From assembly GCA_902620525.1 (NCBI GenBank), contig CACNIK010000004.1:1-64000 (forward strand): DNA of 64,000 nucleotides, in the 5' to 3' direction. Every line of letters begins with the position of its first letter. Positions within the stretch are counted from its first letter, which is position 1. Origin of the DNA: an uncultured Pelagibacteraceae bacterium (GTDB lineage: Bacteria > Pseudomonadota > Alphaproteobacteria > Pelagibacterales > Pelagibacteraceae). The notes beneath the pieces were generated by a model. The model ran no database searches. It worked only from the letters and a program-made list of their open reading frames with translations, and had not been told where the DNA came from. A program made the position numbers and the translations under genes. Shown here piece after piece: positions 53,655-61,570 of this stretch.

Positions 53655-53713
53655 CTTTAAAGATTAAAATAATTTAACAGATATTGAAAATTGAGATTTG
53701 TCGCAGTATTAAA

Positions 53714-54112
53714 TTAATTTCTTTTACAGGTTGTACATAAACCATAAAATTCTAAATTATATTTTTTATAGATCATGCCAGTTTTGTCATGAAAATTTTT
53801 TAAATATTTAGAAAGTTTTTGGTCGCTAATTTCAGTTACCTTTTCGCATGTTTCACAAATTGAAAAAGCGGTAGCTTTTGATATTTCACAATTAGAACTT
53901 TTACAGGCTATGAATGCATTTCTGCTTTCTACTTTATGAATTTTTCCTAATTTAATTAATTTTTCTAAAGCTCTATAAACTTGTAGAGGCGCTTTAATGC
54001 CTTTTTTTTGTACACTAAATAAAATTGAATAAGCTTTTAAAGGTTCGTTGGCTTTTTCGATAATATCTAGAATTATTTTTTGATTTTTAGAAAGAGTTTG
54101 AGTTTGAGCCAT
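53714..54112 (-). CDS. zur: Fur-family zinc uptake regulator
   Basis: Zinc-sensing repressor of the Fur family. The N-terminal winged helix includes PLKAYSILFSVQKKGIKAPLQVYRAL (about 25-50), and the structural zinc site shows CKSSNC-type and CETC (about 90) plus CTTCKRN at the C-terminus, that is two C-x2-C pairs. I place the start at the ATG at 54112 (MAQTQTLSKN); a TTG further upstream would add five residues. At 132 residues the length is normal. It follows znuB by 22 bases in znuC-znuB-zur, which supports zinc rather than iron sensing. Confidence 0.88.
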   Translation of the reverse strand: MAQTQTLSKNQKIILDIIEKANEPLKAYSILFSVQKKGIKAPLQVYRALEKLIKLGKIHKVESRNAFIACKSSNCEISKATAFSICETCEKVTEISDQKLSKYLKNFHDKTGMIYKKYNLEFYGLCTTCKRN

Positions 54113-54134
54113 GTTATATTTTATCAATTAACTT

Positions 54135-54938
54135 TCATTTTTTCAATTCAGAAAATTTTTTTATTTTAATAAGTGAAATTAAAAATAGTAATAATGCTGC
54201 AGTTATTATTGAAGGACCAGATGCTGTATTAAATTTCAAAGAAGAAAACAATCCTATTAAAATTGATAATAACCCCCCAATAGTAGATAAAAGAGACATT
54301 TGTACGGGGTTATTAGAGATATTTCTTGCTAACGCAGCTGGAATAATTAGCATTCCAGTTATTAAGAGAAGACCCACTATTTTTATTGAAATAGCAATTA
54401 TTGCTGCCATCAAAATTGTAAATATCGCATTATATCTATCAGGGTTCATTCCTTCTGCTTTGGCTAAATCATAATTTATTGTTGAAGCAAACAAAGGTTT
54501 CCAAATAATTTTTAAAATTATTAAGATAAATATGCCGCCACCCCAAATTAATAATAAATCGCTTTGACTTACAGCTAGTATGTCACCAAATAGCAATCCC
54601 ATCACATCAAATCTAATAGTTGTTAAAAATCCAATGATTACAAGTCCTATTGCTAGTGATGAATGGGCTAATAAACCTAGTAAAGCATCGTTAGGAAGGT
54701 TTGTTTTAGTTTGTAATTGAAGAAGGAAAATAGCTATAACCGCTGATATTAAAAAAACTGATAAAGCGATATTAAGTTCAAATACCAAAGCCATAGTTAC
54801 ACCTAATAAAGCTGAATGTGCAAGTGTACCTGCAAAAAAAGACAATCTTCTCCAAATTACAAAACATCCTATTGGACCTGTAATTAAAGCTATTCCAATC
54901 CCAGCAAGTAAAGCTCTTATAAAAAAATCATCAAGCAT
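54135..54938 (-). CDS. znuB: Zinc ABC transporter, permease
   Basis: Inner-membrane channel of the ZnuABC importer. About eight to nine helices span residues 10-260; the N-terminal block FIRALLAGIGIALITGPIGC (about 6-25) and GTLAHSALLGVTMA (about 37-50) identify ABC-3 family permeases, as do LFGDILAVS (about 116-124) and GLLLITGMLIIPAALAR. At 267 residues it is normal. It starts 1 base after the znuC stop and precedes zur. Confidence 0.94.
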   Translation of the reverse strand: MLDDFFIRALLAGIGIALITGPIGCFVIWRRLSFFAGTLAHSALLGVTMALVFELNIALSVFLISAVIAIFLLQLQTKTNLPNDALLGLLAHSSLAIGLVIIGFLTTIRFDVMGLLFGDILAVSQSDLLLIWGGGIFILIILKIIWKPLFASTINYDLAKAEGMNPDRYNAIFTILMAAIIAISIKIVGLLLITGMLIIPAALARNISNNPVQMSLLSTIGGLLSILIGLFSSLKFNTASGPSIITAALLLFLISLIKIKKFSELKK

Positions 54939-54939
54939 G

Positions 54940-55686
54940 TTATTTTTGATCTATTGTCCCATCTTGAGAGTGAGTATGGTCATGTTTATGTTCGTAAAGG
55001 GATAAGATATTTGAAGCTCTATCACCAAAAAGTTCCTTATACTTGCTGTCTTGAACAACATGATGTGGTGTTCCAGAACAACAGACATGTCCATTTAAGC
55101 ATAATACATAATCAGTAGCAGACATTACTACATGCAAATCATGTGAGATTAAAAGTATTCCACATTTCATTTTGTCTGAAATTTTTTTGATTAATTCATA
55201 TAAGGCGATTTCACCTTTAAAATCAACACCTTGTACAGGCTCATCAAGAACTAATAATTCTGGTTGTTTAGAGATGGCTCTTGCTATCAATACTCTTTGA
55301 AACTCTCCTCCAGATAAATTACTTAAACTTTTATTTTTTAAATGTTCAACACCTGTTAAATTTAAAGCTATATTTATTTGATCTTGAGTTAATTCTTCTG
55401 TCAAAGTCATAAAATCCGAAACTCTAATTGGTAAGGTCCAATCTATTGAAATTTTTTGAGGCACGTATCCAATTTTATTAGTGTATGTTTTAACTTTGCC
55501 ATCTATCTTTTTATATATTCCCAGTGCAATTTTTGCTGTTGTTGATTTTCCAGAACCATTTGGACCTATCAACGTAACTATTTCACCTTCTTTAACCTCA
55601 AATGAAACACCTTTAACTAAAGATTTGTCATTCATAGAAACGCCGACATTTTCAACCTTTAGTAGAACTTTTTTTTTATTTTCCAT
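54940..55686 (-). CDS. znuC: Zinc ABC transporter, ATP-binding protein
   Basis: ATPase of ZnuABC. Walker A is GPNGSGKSTTAK (about 39-50), signature LSGGEFQR (about 124-131), Walker B LLVLDEPVQGVD (about 146-157) and switch His LLISHDLHVV (about 176-185). The C-terminus is His-rich (LYEHKHDHTHSQD), as often in ZnuC. At 248 residues it is normal. AAGGATTTTATT precedes the ATG. The gene diverges from znuA over 57 bases carrying two Zur-type boxes. Confidence 0.95.
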   Translation of the reverse strand: MENKKKVLLKVENVGVSMNDKSLVKGVSFEVKEGEIVTLIGPNGSGKSTTAKIALGIYKKIDGKVKTYTNKIGYVPQKISIDWTLPIRVSDFMTLTEELTQDQINIALNLTGVEHLKNKSLSNLSGGEFQRVLIARAISKQPELLVLDEPVQGVDFKGEIALYELIKKISDKMKCGILLISHDLHVVMSATDYVLCLNGHVCCSGTPHHVVQDSKYKELFGDRASNILSLYEHKHDHTHSQDGTIDQK

Positions 55687-55710
55687 AATAAAATCCTTGA
55701 CCTTAAATAT

Positions 55711-55723
55711 GTTATATTATAAC
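55711..55723. promoter_or_regulatory. Zur-type box, znuC-proximal
   Basis: GTTATATTATAAC is a perfect inverted repeat matching the proteobacterial Zur core GTTATANTATAAC exactly, with flanks ATAT and AAAC. It lies in the 57-base divergent spacer of znuC and znuA, 24 bases from the znuC start, so it could repress both promoters. Confidence 0.85.
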
Positions 55724-55727
55724 AAAC

Positions 55728-55740
55728 GTTACATTATAAC
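55728..55740. promoter_or_regulatory. Zur-type box, znuA-proximal
   Basis: GTTACATTATAAC lies 17 bases after the first box (start to start) and ends three bases before the znuA ATG. It is the same 13-mer as in front of the BASS symporter. Two boxes 17 bp apart would place two dimers on nearly the same face of the DNA. Confidence 0.8.
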
Positions 55741-55743
55741 ACT

Positions 55744-56778
55744 ATGATAAACAAATTTTTAAAGCTTACAATTACTTTATTTTTTACGTTTGCCATAAAT
55801 TTTTCAGCAAATGCTGAAATTAAAGTTGTAGCTTCTATTAAACCTATACATTCATTGGCAAGCTATTTAATGGATGGTGTAGGTAAACCAGATTTAATTG
55901 TAGATGGATATAATTCTCCTCATGGATTTGCATTAAAACCATCGCACGCTAAAATGTTACAAAATGCTGACCTAGTTTTTTGGGTTGGTGAAGACTTAGA
56001 AACTTTTTTAGAAAAACCATTAAAATCAGTAGCAAAAAAAGCTGAAAAAATAGAATTAATGGAAATTAAAGGATTAAAAAAATTAGAATTTAGAGAAAGA
56101 AACATATTCGAAGGCCATGATGACCATGGACATGACGATCACAAAGAACACGGTCATAAAGAAGCTAAACATGACGATCACAAAGAACACGGTCATAAAG
56201 AAGCTAAACATGACGATCACAAAGAACACGGTCATAAAGAGGATAAACACGATGATCATCACGAGCATGCTCACGGTGAACATGATCCACATATTTGGCT
56301 TGACCCAATGAACGCGAAAGTAATTTTAAGTGAAATGGCAGAGCATCTAATTGAAAACGATCAAGAAAATGCATCAAAATATAAAGCTAATTTAAAAAAA
56401 GCACACAAAGAGTTAGACAAACTAACAAAAAAAGTTAAATCTGATTTAAATAAAGACTTTAGATCAATTGTTTTTCATGACGCCTACCAGTATTTCGAAA
56501 AAAGATTTGATGTTAATGTTTTAGGAGCTTTTACAGTAAATACAGATGTATTACCTGGTGCAGAACAATTATCTGAGATAAGAGAAGTAATTGAACATGA
56601 AAAAGTAAGTTGTGTATTTTCTGAACCTCAATTTAACCCAGATATAATCAAAGCAGTAGCAAAAGATACAAATATTAAAACTGGAGTTATAGATCCTTTA
56701 GGAGCAACTCTAAATCCAGGAAAAAAATTGTATTTTGATTTGATCAGAAATATGTCTAAATCTTTCAAAGGTTGTTAA
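55744..56778 (+). CDS. znuA: Zinc ABC transporter, periplasmic binding protein
   Basis: High-affinity zinc-binding protein of ZnuABC. A signal peptide covers about residues 1-24. The A-1 fold has VVASIKPIHSLASYLM (about 29-44, with a zinc His), HGFALKPSHAKMLQNADLV (about 60-78), then a long His/Asp/Glu/Lys-rich loop (about 124-180) and HDPHIWLDPMNAKV, HDAYQYFEKRF and the C-terminal GATLNPG. The loop is made of three 13-residue repeats and probably harvests zinc. At 344 residues it is normal. The Zur box ends 3 bases before the ATG and no Shine-Dalgarno is visible, so the message may be leaderless. Confidence 0.93.
   Translation: MINKFLKLTITLFFTFAINFSANAEIKVVASIKPIHSLASYLMDGVGKPDLIVDGYNSPHGFALKPSHAKMLQNADLVFWVGEDLETFLEKPLKSVAKKAEKIELMEIKGLKKLEFRERNIFEGHDDHGHDDHKEHGHKEAKHDDHKEHGHKEAKHDDHKEHGHKEDKHDDHHEHAHGEHDPHIWLDPMNAKVILSEMAEHLIENDQENASKYKANLKKAHKELDKLTKKVKSDLNKDFRSIVFHDAYQYFEKRFDVNVLGAFTVNTDVLPGAEQLSEIREVIEHEKVSCVFSEPQFNPDIIKAVAKDTNIKTGVIDPLGATLNPGKKLYFDLIRNMSKSFKGC
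56131..56247 (+). repeat. Three tandem 39-bp repeats inside znuA (His-rich loop)
   Basis: Units start at 56131, 56170 and 56209, each 39 bases (13 codons: HDDHKEHGHKEAK). The first two are identical as far as I can read; the third differs at the end (GAGGATAAA for GAAGCTAAA). The unit length keeps the reading frame, so copy number could change by slippage without breaking the gene. Confidence 0.95.
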
Positions 56779-56795
56779 GATTAATAATTTTAACA

Positions 56796-58016
56796 TTAGC
56801 TAAAATTTTTGTTATCTTCATTAATAGCTTCTTTAAGTCTTTTCAAATAATCGGGAATAGCACTTTTAACTCTGCTCCATGTAGGTATGAACGGCGTATC
56901 CATAGGACTTTTTAAAAAAGAATCGCCGGCCTTCATTATATTTAAAGCAAATAATTCAACTGTTTTTTCCTCAGTATGAGAATCAAATTTAAAACCATTC
57001 ATTTCAGCATCGCTTCTATAGATGTCAATTAAATCTAATGCATATCGATAATATGTAGCTTTTAATGATCTAAAAGTTTCAGGGCTAAAAGTATTTCCTT
57101 GTGTTGCTAATTTTCTAATTAAAGTTTTAATAATATCTAAAGACATTCTTGATAGTCCTTTGTTTTCATTATTTGCTGATAAGTCCTGATGTTTATGATC
57201 ATATTTGTCAGCTAAATCAACTTGGCAAATATTTTGGGGAGAAAAATTTCTTTGCATTTCTGACAGAATACCAACTTCAATACCCCAGTCAGATGATATT
57301 CTAAGCTCTGGTAAAACATTTCTTCTAAATGAAAACTCGCCTGCAAGAGGGTATTTGAATGATTTCATAAATTCTAAATAATCACTTTTTCCAATAGTTT
57401 TTTCTAAAGCAGTTAACAAAGGAAACACAAGTAATCTTGCAACTCGACCATTCATTTTCCCATTAGCTATTCTTGGGTAATATCCCTTACAAAACTCAAA
57501 GTTAAAAAAAGGATTTACAACAGGATAAAATAACTTTGCTAGCATTCTTCTATCATAAGTTTTAATATCACAGTCGTGAAAAGCAACAGATCTAGCTTCA
57601 TCTCTTGCAATACACATGCCAAGACAATACCAAACATTTCTACCTTTTCCCGTCTCGCTCGGTGCTAAACCTTTCTCTTTAAGTTCTTCATGCAATTTTT
57701 TTAATTTAGGTCCATCATTCCATAAGATTGTAAAAGGTGTGTTTAAACCTTTAAAAAATTTCCAAGCCTTGATAGCCTCTGATTTTGAAGCCTTATCTAA
57801 ACCAATAATGATATGGTTAAGATATTTTGTTTCTCCAATTTGTTTTACAATATTAGGTAATGCATCTCCTTTAAGTTCAGAATATAGACTTGGTAAAATT
57901 AATTCCATTTTTCTTTCTTTTGAAAATTTTAATAATTCTTTTTCTATATCAGCTGTAGATTTAGTCCCAAAATCGTGGAGATTTGAAATTATTCCATTTT
58001 GAGAAAAGTCACCCAT
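56796..58016 (-). CDS. gpgS: Glucosyl-3-phosphoglycerate synthase (GT81)
   Basis: Transfers glucose from an NDP-glucose to 3-phosphoglycerate, the first step of glucosylglycerate, a compatible solute. The GT-A fold shows a DxD-type metal motif in AFHDCDIKTYD (about residues 151-161), GKGRNVWYCLGMCIARDE before it, FEFCKGYYPRI (about 179-189) and SDWGIEVGIL (about 249-258). I place the start at the ATG at 58016 (MGDFSQNGI) with AAAGGA upstream; a longer start would run into the phosphatase gene. It is 406 residues. It lies 17 bases after a phosphatase expected to finish the pathway. Confidence 0.88.
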   Translation of the reverse strand: MGDFSQNGIISNLHDFGTKSTADIEKELLKFSKERKMELILPSLYSELKGDALPNIVKQIGETKYLNHIIIGLDKASKSEAIKAWKFFKGLNTPFTILWNDGPKLKKLHEELKEKGLAPSETGKGRNVWYCLGMCIARDEARSVAFHDCDIKTYDRRMLAKLFYPVVNPFFNFEFCKGYYPRIANGKMNGRVARLLVFPLLTALEKTIGKSDYLEFMKSFKYPLAGEFSFRRNVLPELRISSDWGIEVGILSEMQRNFSPQNICQVDLADKYDHKHQDLSANNENKGLSRMSLDIIKTLIRKLATQGNTFSPETFRSLKATYYRYALDLIDIYRSDAEMNGFKFDSHTEEKTVELFALNIMKAGDSFLKSPMDTPFIPTWSRVKSAIPDYLKRLKEAINEDNKNFS

Positions 58017-58033
58017 AACAAAACTTATTCCTT

Positions 58034-58834
58034 TTATTTTATTTTTTCTAGTGCCAATTTGACAACCTCTACCCACCCTTCTGGTGCAGTTTGTTTTGAT
58101 ATTATCAAATTTTTAATTTGTAGATCTTTATTTATAAACTTATCATTTTTTACTAAACAAGGTACATCTGAATTTTTCAGCATTTCTAGGTCATTATGAT
58201 TATCGCCTATTGCTATAGTTTTTGGTTTAGATTTATATTTATTTTCAAGCATATAAATTATTTTCCTCATAGCATCAGCTTTATTAACTCTATCACCTAA
58301 ATTTAAAACCCTTCCACCATCTTTGAAATCTAAACCGATTTCTAATAAAATATTTTTTAAACGTAATTTTTCCTTGTTATTTCCCTCAAATTTTATCGGT
58401 ATTGTACATGTTCTCTTAAATACCTGCTTAAGCTTATTTTCTGGTAAACCAAATATTTGAATTTGTTCTTGCGTTGTTAGATTTGAAATAACTCTACATT
58501 TGGATTTTAAATCTTGATTTATATTTTTATTAAAAATATTTTGAATTTCATAAACATTTTTAGCTAGAATAATTTTGTTTGGGAATTCGCTACTTAAAAA
58601 ATTTAGGTTATGAATAATTGATCCATTTTCACTGATAAATGGAAATTTAAAGTTGGCTTCATTATTAAATTCTTTTATTTCATCCTCGGTTTTACTAGAA
58701 TTCGGTATAATTATAATATTTTTGTTTTTTAACTCTTTTAGGAAAATTTTAATACTGTCGAACTTAAAAGTATCTCTATTTAAAAGTGTTCCATCTAAAT
58801 CGGTAAATATTAAAATGGAAGAATTTGAATACAT
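58034..58834 (-). CDS. Glucosyl-/mannosyl-3-phosphoglycerate phosphatase (HAD, MPGP family)
   Basis: Dephosphorylates the glycosyl-3-phosphoglycerate made by the downstream synthase, giving glucosylglycerate. HAD motif I is FTDLDGTLL (about residues 9-17), motif II PNSSKTEDEI (about 43-52), motif III with the Lys near 190, and motif IV IAIGDNHNDLEML (about 209-221). At 266 residues it is an MPGP-type HAD protein (Cof-like). No mannosyl-3-phosphoglycerate synthase of the GT55 type is seen; pairing with GpgS favours glucosyl substrate. It is the middle gene of an ATP-grasp-phosphatase-gpgS run. Confidence 0.82.
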   Translation of the reverse strand: MYSNSSILIFTDLDGTLLNRDTFKFDSIKIFLKELKNKNIIIIPNSSKTEDEIKEFNNEANFKFPFISENGSIIHNLNFLSSEFPNKIILAKNVYEIQNIFNKNINQDLKSKCRVISNLTTQEQIQIFGLPENKLKQVFKRTCTIPIKFEGNNKEKLRLKNILLEIGLDFKDGGRVLNLGDRVNKADAMRKIIYMLENKYKSKPKTIAIGDNHNDLEMLKNSDVPCLVKNDKFINKDLQIKNLIISKQTAPEGWVEVVKLALEKIK

Positions 58835-58862
58835 TTAAACTTTTAACACAAAAATAGTAAGA

Positions 58863-60305
58863 TTATACTTCAATAACTAAAGTATCTTTTGAACCACCGC
58901 CTTGTGAACTATTAACTATAGTGCTTCCTTTTCGAAGAGCTACTCTAGTAAGGCCACCAGTTGTAACCCATGAAGTTTTGCCACTAAGAACGAACGGTCT
59001 TAAATCAAGATGTCTTGGTTCAATTGAGTTTTCTGAAATTGTAGGAGTTGTTGACAAAACTTCAAGTGGTTGGGCAATGTAACCTTTTGGATCTTTATTA
59101 ATCTTATTTATAAAATCGTTTTTTTCTTTTGTTGAAGCTTTGGGTCCTATCATAATACCATTTCCTCCAGATCCATTAGTTGGTTTTATTACTAGTTCTG
59201 AAATATTCTCTAAAACATGCTCTCTTTCTATTTTGTTTCTACATAAAAAAGTTTCAACTTGATTAATTTTTGGCTCCTCATTTAAATAAAATTTTATCAT
59301 TTCACCAACATATGAATAAATAGCTTTATCGTCCGCAATTCCTGTTCCAGGTGCGTTGACTATTCCTACGTTTCCTTTAATCCAAGATTTGAATAGACCG
59401 GCAACACCTAAAAGTGACTTCTTATAAAAAGTTTTTGGATCTAGAAAATTGTCATCTATTCTTCTATAAATACAATCTACCTTTAACGGACCTTTAACCG
59501 TTTTCATGTAAACATAATCTTTTTCTACGAATAAATCTTTACCTTCAACTAAAGCTATACCCATTTGATCAGCTAAAAATTCATGTTCAAAATAAGCCGA
59601 GTTATATATACCTGGTGTAAGTAAAACCATATGTGGATTTTTAGTTTTTTTTGGTACGCATTCTTGCATACAGTTATAAAGTTTATTTGGATATTGATGA
59701 ATTGAAGATACCTTGTATCTTGTAAATAATTCTGGAAAAACATCTCTCATCACCATACGATTTTCAAGCATGTAAGATACACCTGATGGAACTCTTAGAT
59801 TATCCTCTAAAACTAAAAACTCTCCGTCTTTATTTTTAATTAAGTCAACACCTGATATATTAGACCAAGCTTTGTGCTTAGGTGAAAATCCTTCACATTG
59901 CTTTAAATAATAAGGAGATTTGAAAACCAATTCCTCAGGAATTAATTTTTCCTTAAAGATTTTTTTTTCATTATACACATCATCTATAAAAAGATTGAGC
60001 GCTTTGACTCTTTGTAATAATCCCTTTGAAACTTTATTCCATTCTTTTTTTTCTATAATTCTTGGGATAATATCTAAAGGCCATTTTTTTTCGTCTTGTC
60101 TTTTATCAGCAGAATAAACTTTAAAATTAATACCTCTGGCATTAATAGTGCTTTGACAGTTTTTCTCAATTTCATTTAATTTTTTTATTCCATATCTTTC
60201 TAGGATGCCTGATATGGTTTTAGCTTGTTTTCTAAGCTTATTATCTAAGTTAAAATACTCATCATAAGACTTGCTAGAGTTATATTTTTTCCATATATCA
60301 ACCAT
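58863..60305 (-). CDS. Circularly permuted ATP-grasp protein (DUF404/DUF407 type)
   Basis: A 480-residue protein with the CP_ATPgrasp signature: VLEDNLRVPSGVSYMLENR (about 149-167), LADQMGIALVEGKDLFV (about 237-253), VDCIYRRIDDNFLDP (about 271-285), VNAPGTGIADDKAIYSYVG (about 311-329) and LVIKPTNGSGGNGIMIGP (about 361-378, the ATP-grasp lysine and Gly-rich loop). Family members are proposed to form COOH-NH2 bonds on a peptide or small-molecule substrate. Known loci usually carry this gene with an alpha-E protein, a transglutaminase-like protein and an Anbu peptidase. Here only the Anbu gene (divergent) is present, and the next genes downstream make glucosylglycerate. The substrate is unknown. 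Confidence 0.85.
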   Translation of the reverse strand: MVDIWKKYNSSKSYDEYFNLDNKLRKQAKTISGILERYGIKKLNEIEKNCQSTINARGINFKVYSADKRQDEKKWPLDIIPRIIEKKEWNKVSKGLLQRVKALNLFIDDVYNEKKIFKEKLIPEELVFKSPYYLKQCEGFSPKHKAWSNISGVDLIKNKDGEFLVLEDNLRVPSGVSYMLENRMVMRDVFPELFTRYKVSSIHQYPNKLYNCMQECVPKKTKNPHMVLLTPGIYNSAYFEHEFLADQMGIALVEGKDLFVEKDYVYMKTVKGPLKVDCIYRRIDDNFLDPKTFYKKSLLGVAGLFKSWIKGNVGIVNAPGTGIADDKAIYSYVGEMIKFYLNEEPKINQVETFLCRNKIEREHVLENISELVIKPTNGSGGNGIMIGPKASTKEKNDFINKINKDPKGYIAQPLEVLSTTPTISENSIEPRHLDLRPFVLSGKTSWVTTGGLTRVALRKGSTIVNSSQGGGSKDTLVIEV

Positions 60306-60412
60306 AAGTTAAAATTATTAATTATTTAGACAATTAATCAAATGCAAGAAATAGATGTCTGGCATGTGTAATTTGGATTATCTATAATAGACTAAATATT
60401 TTAACATTAATT

Positions 60413-61138
60413 ATGACTTATTGTGTTGGTATAAAAACAAACGAGGGCGTAGTTTTGGCATCGGACTCAAGAACTAATGCTGGTTTAGATAACGTCAATA
60501 TTTACTCTAAGATGTTGACTTATGATGTAGGAGATAGAACAGTAATTATAGTAACATCTGGAAATTTGGCTACCTCTCAAGCAGTTTTTAAATCATTAGA
60601 AAAAGATATAAAAAATAAAGATAGCTCGTTAAGTTTAAATACCTGTAAAGATTTTGAACAGATTGCATCTTATATTGGAAAACTCAATGTTAAACATTCA
60701 TCACCTGATGGAGTAAATACGGACAGTTTAGTGCTAGGATCTACTTTTATTATTGGAGGACAGATAAGAGGACAACAATTAGAACTGTACATGGTTTATC
60801 CACAGGGTAACTATATCAGACCTGCTGATAGTAAGCCTTATTTAGTAATAGGTGAAGTTAAGTACGGCAAACCAATTTTAGATAGAGTTATAACTCCAAG
60901 TGTTTCTATTGGGGATGCTTCAAGGTGTGCATTAATTTCTATGGACTCAACTCTTAAAAGTGATCTTACAGTTGGACCACCTATTGATATTGCTGTTTAT
61001 AAAAAAGATGAAAAAAAAATTTCTTATTTAAAATGTCTGAATACTAGTGATGATGATTACGCAAAAGTTTGTAACCAATGGTCAGATAAAGTTTTACAAG
61101 TTTTTGACACTTTCCCTAAATTTGATTGGGAAAAATAA
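60413..61138 (+). CDS. Anbu-type proteasome-like peptidase
   Basis: Member of the Ntn-hydrolase 20S-proteasome superfamily, ancestral beta-subunit (Anbu/BPH) branch. After Met removal the mature protein begins TYCVGIKTNEGVVLASDSR, giving the nucleophile Thr1, Asp17 (ASDSR) and Lys32 (IYSKML). At 241 residues with a charged, Lys-rich C-terminus it fits Anbu rather than HslV (about 175) or proteasome beta. It diverges from the circularly permuted ATP-grasp gene, the partner known to accompany Anbu. The expected alpha-E and transglutaminase-like genes are not nearby. Confidence 0.88.
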   Translation: MTYCVGIKTNEGVVLASDSRTNAGLDNVNIYSKMLTYDVGDRTVIIVTSGNLATSQAVFKSLEKDIKNKDSSLSLNTCKDFEQIASYIGKLNVKHSSPDGVNTDSLVLGSTFIIGGQIRGQQLELYMVYPQGNYIRPADSKPYLVIGEVKYGKPILDRVITPSVSIGDASRCALISMDSTLKSDLTVGPPIDIAVYKKDEKKISYLKCLNTSDDDYAKVCNQWSDKVLQVFDTFPKFDWEK

Positions 61139-61151
61139 TTAAATTTTCAAA

Positions 61152-61568
61152 TTAATCCCCAATATAATGAAGATTAATTTTTCTTTGATGTTTTTGAGTT
61201 CTATGTTCAAACAAAAAAAGACCTTGCCAAGTACCTAATACCAAATTGGAATTTTTAATAGATAAGCAAAGATTTGTTGAAGTTAAAATTGTTTTTAAAT
61301 GTGCTGGCATATCATCTTTGCCCTCCATTTTATGAATATATCTGTTATCCATTGGTACTAGTTTATCGAAAAAGTTTAGAATATCTTTTTGTACGTCAGA
61401 GTCTGCATTTTCTTGAACAATAATTGATGCGCTTGTATGTAAAATGTTAATATTTAAAATTCCTTTATTAAAATCTTCATTCTTTATCCATTGTTGAACA
61501 CTTGAGGTAAAATTATAAAGTTTTCTACCTTTTGTGTTTATTTCCAGTTGGTGAAATTTTTGTATCAT
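61152..61568 (-). CDS. YjbQ family protein (UPF0047)
   Basis: A 138-residue protein of the YjbQ/UPF0047 family. Conserved blocks are LHTSASIIVQENADSDVQKDIL (about 43-64), the metal-site block MEGKDDMPAHLKTIL (about 81-95), and LGTWQGLFLFEHR (about 111-123). Some members show weak thiamine-phosphate-synthase activity, but the physiological role is unclear. It starts 2 bases after the 6-phosphofructokinase stop, and the two genes are probably co-transcribed. It is convergent with the Anbu gene. Confidence 0.88.
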   Translation of the reverse strand: MIQKFHQLEINTKGRKLYNFTSSVQQWIKNEDFNKGILNINILHTSASIIVQENADSDVQKDILNFFDKLVPMDNRYIHKMEGKDDMPAHLKTILTSTNLCLSIKNSNLVLGTWQGLFLFEHRTQKHQRKINLHYIGD

Positions 61569-61570
61569 AA

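Noticed and set aside
56083..56311. Overlapping His/Met-rich frames on both strands of the znuA repeat
   Set aside because: They are shadow frames produced by the 39-bp in-frame repeats of znuA.
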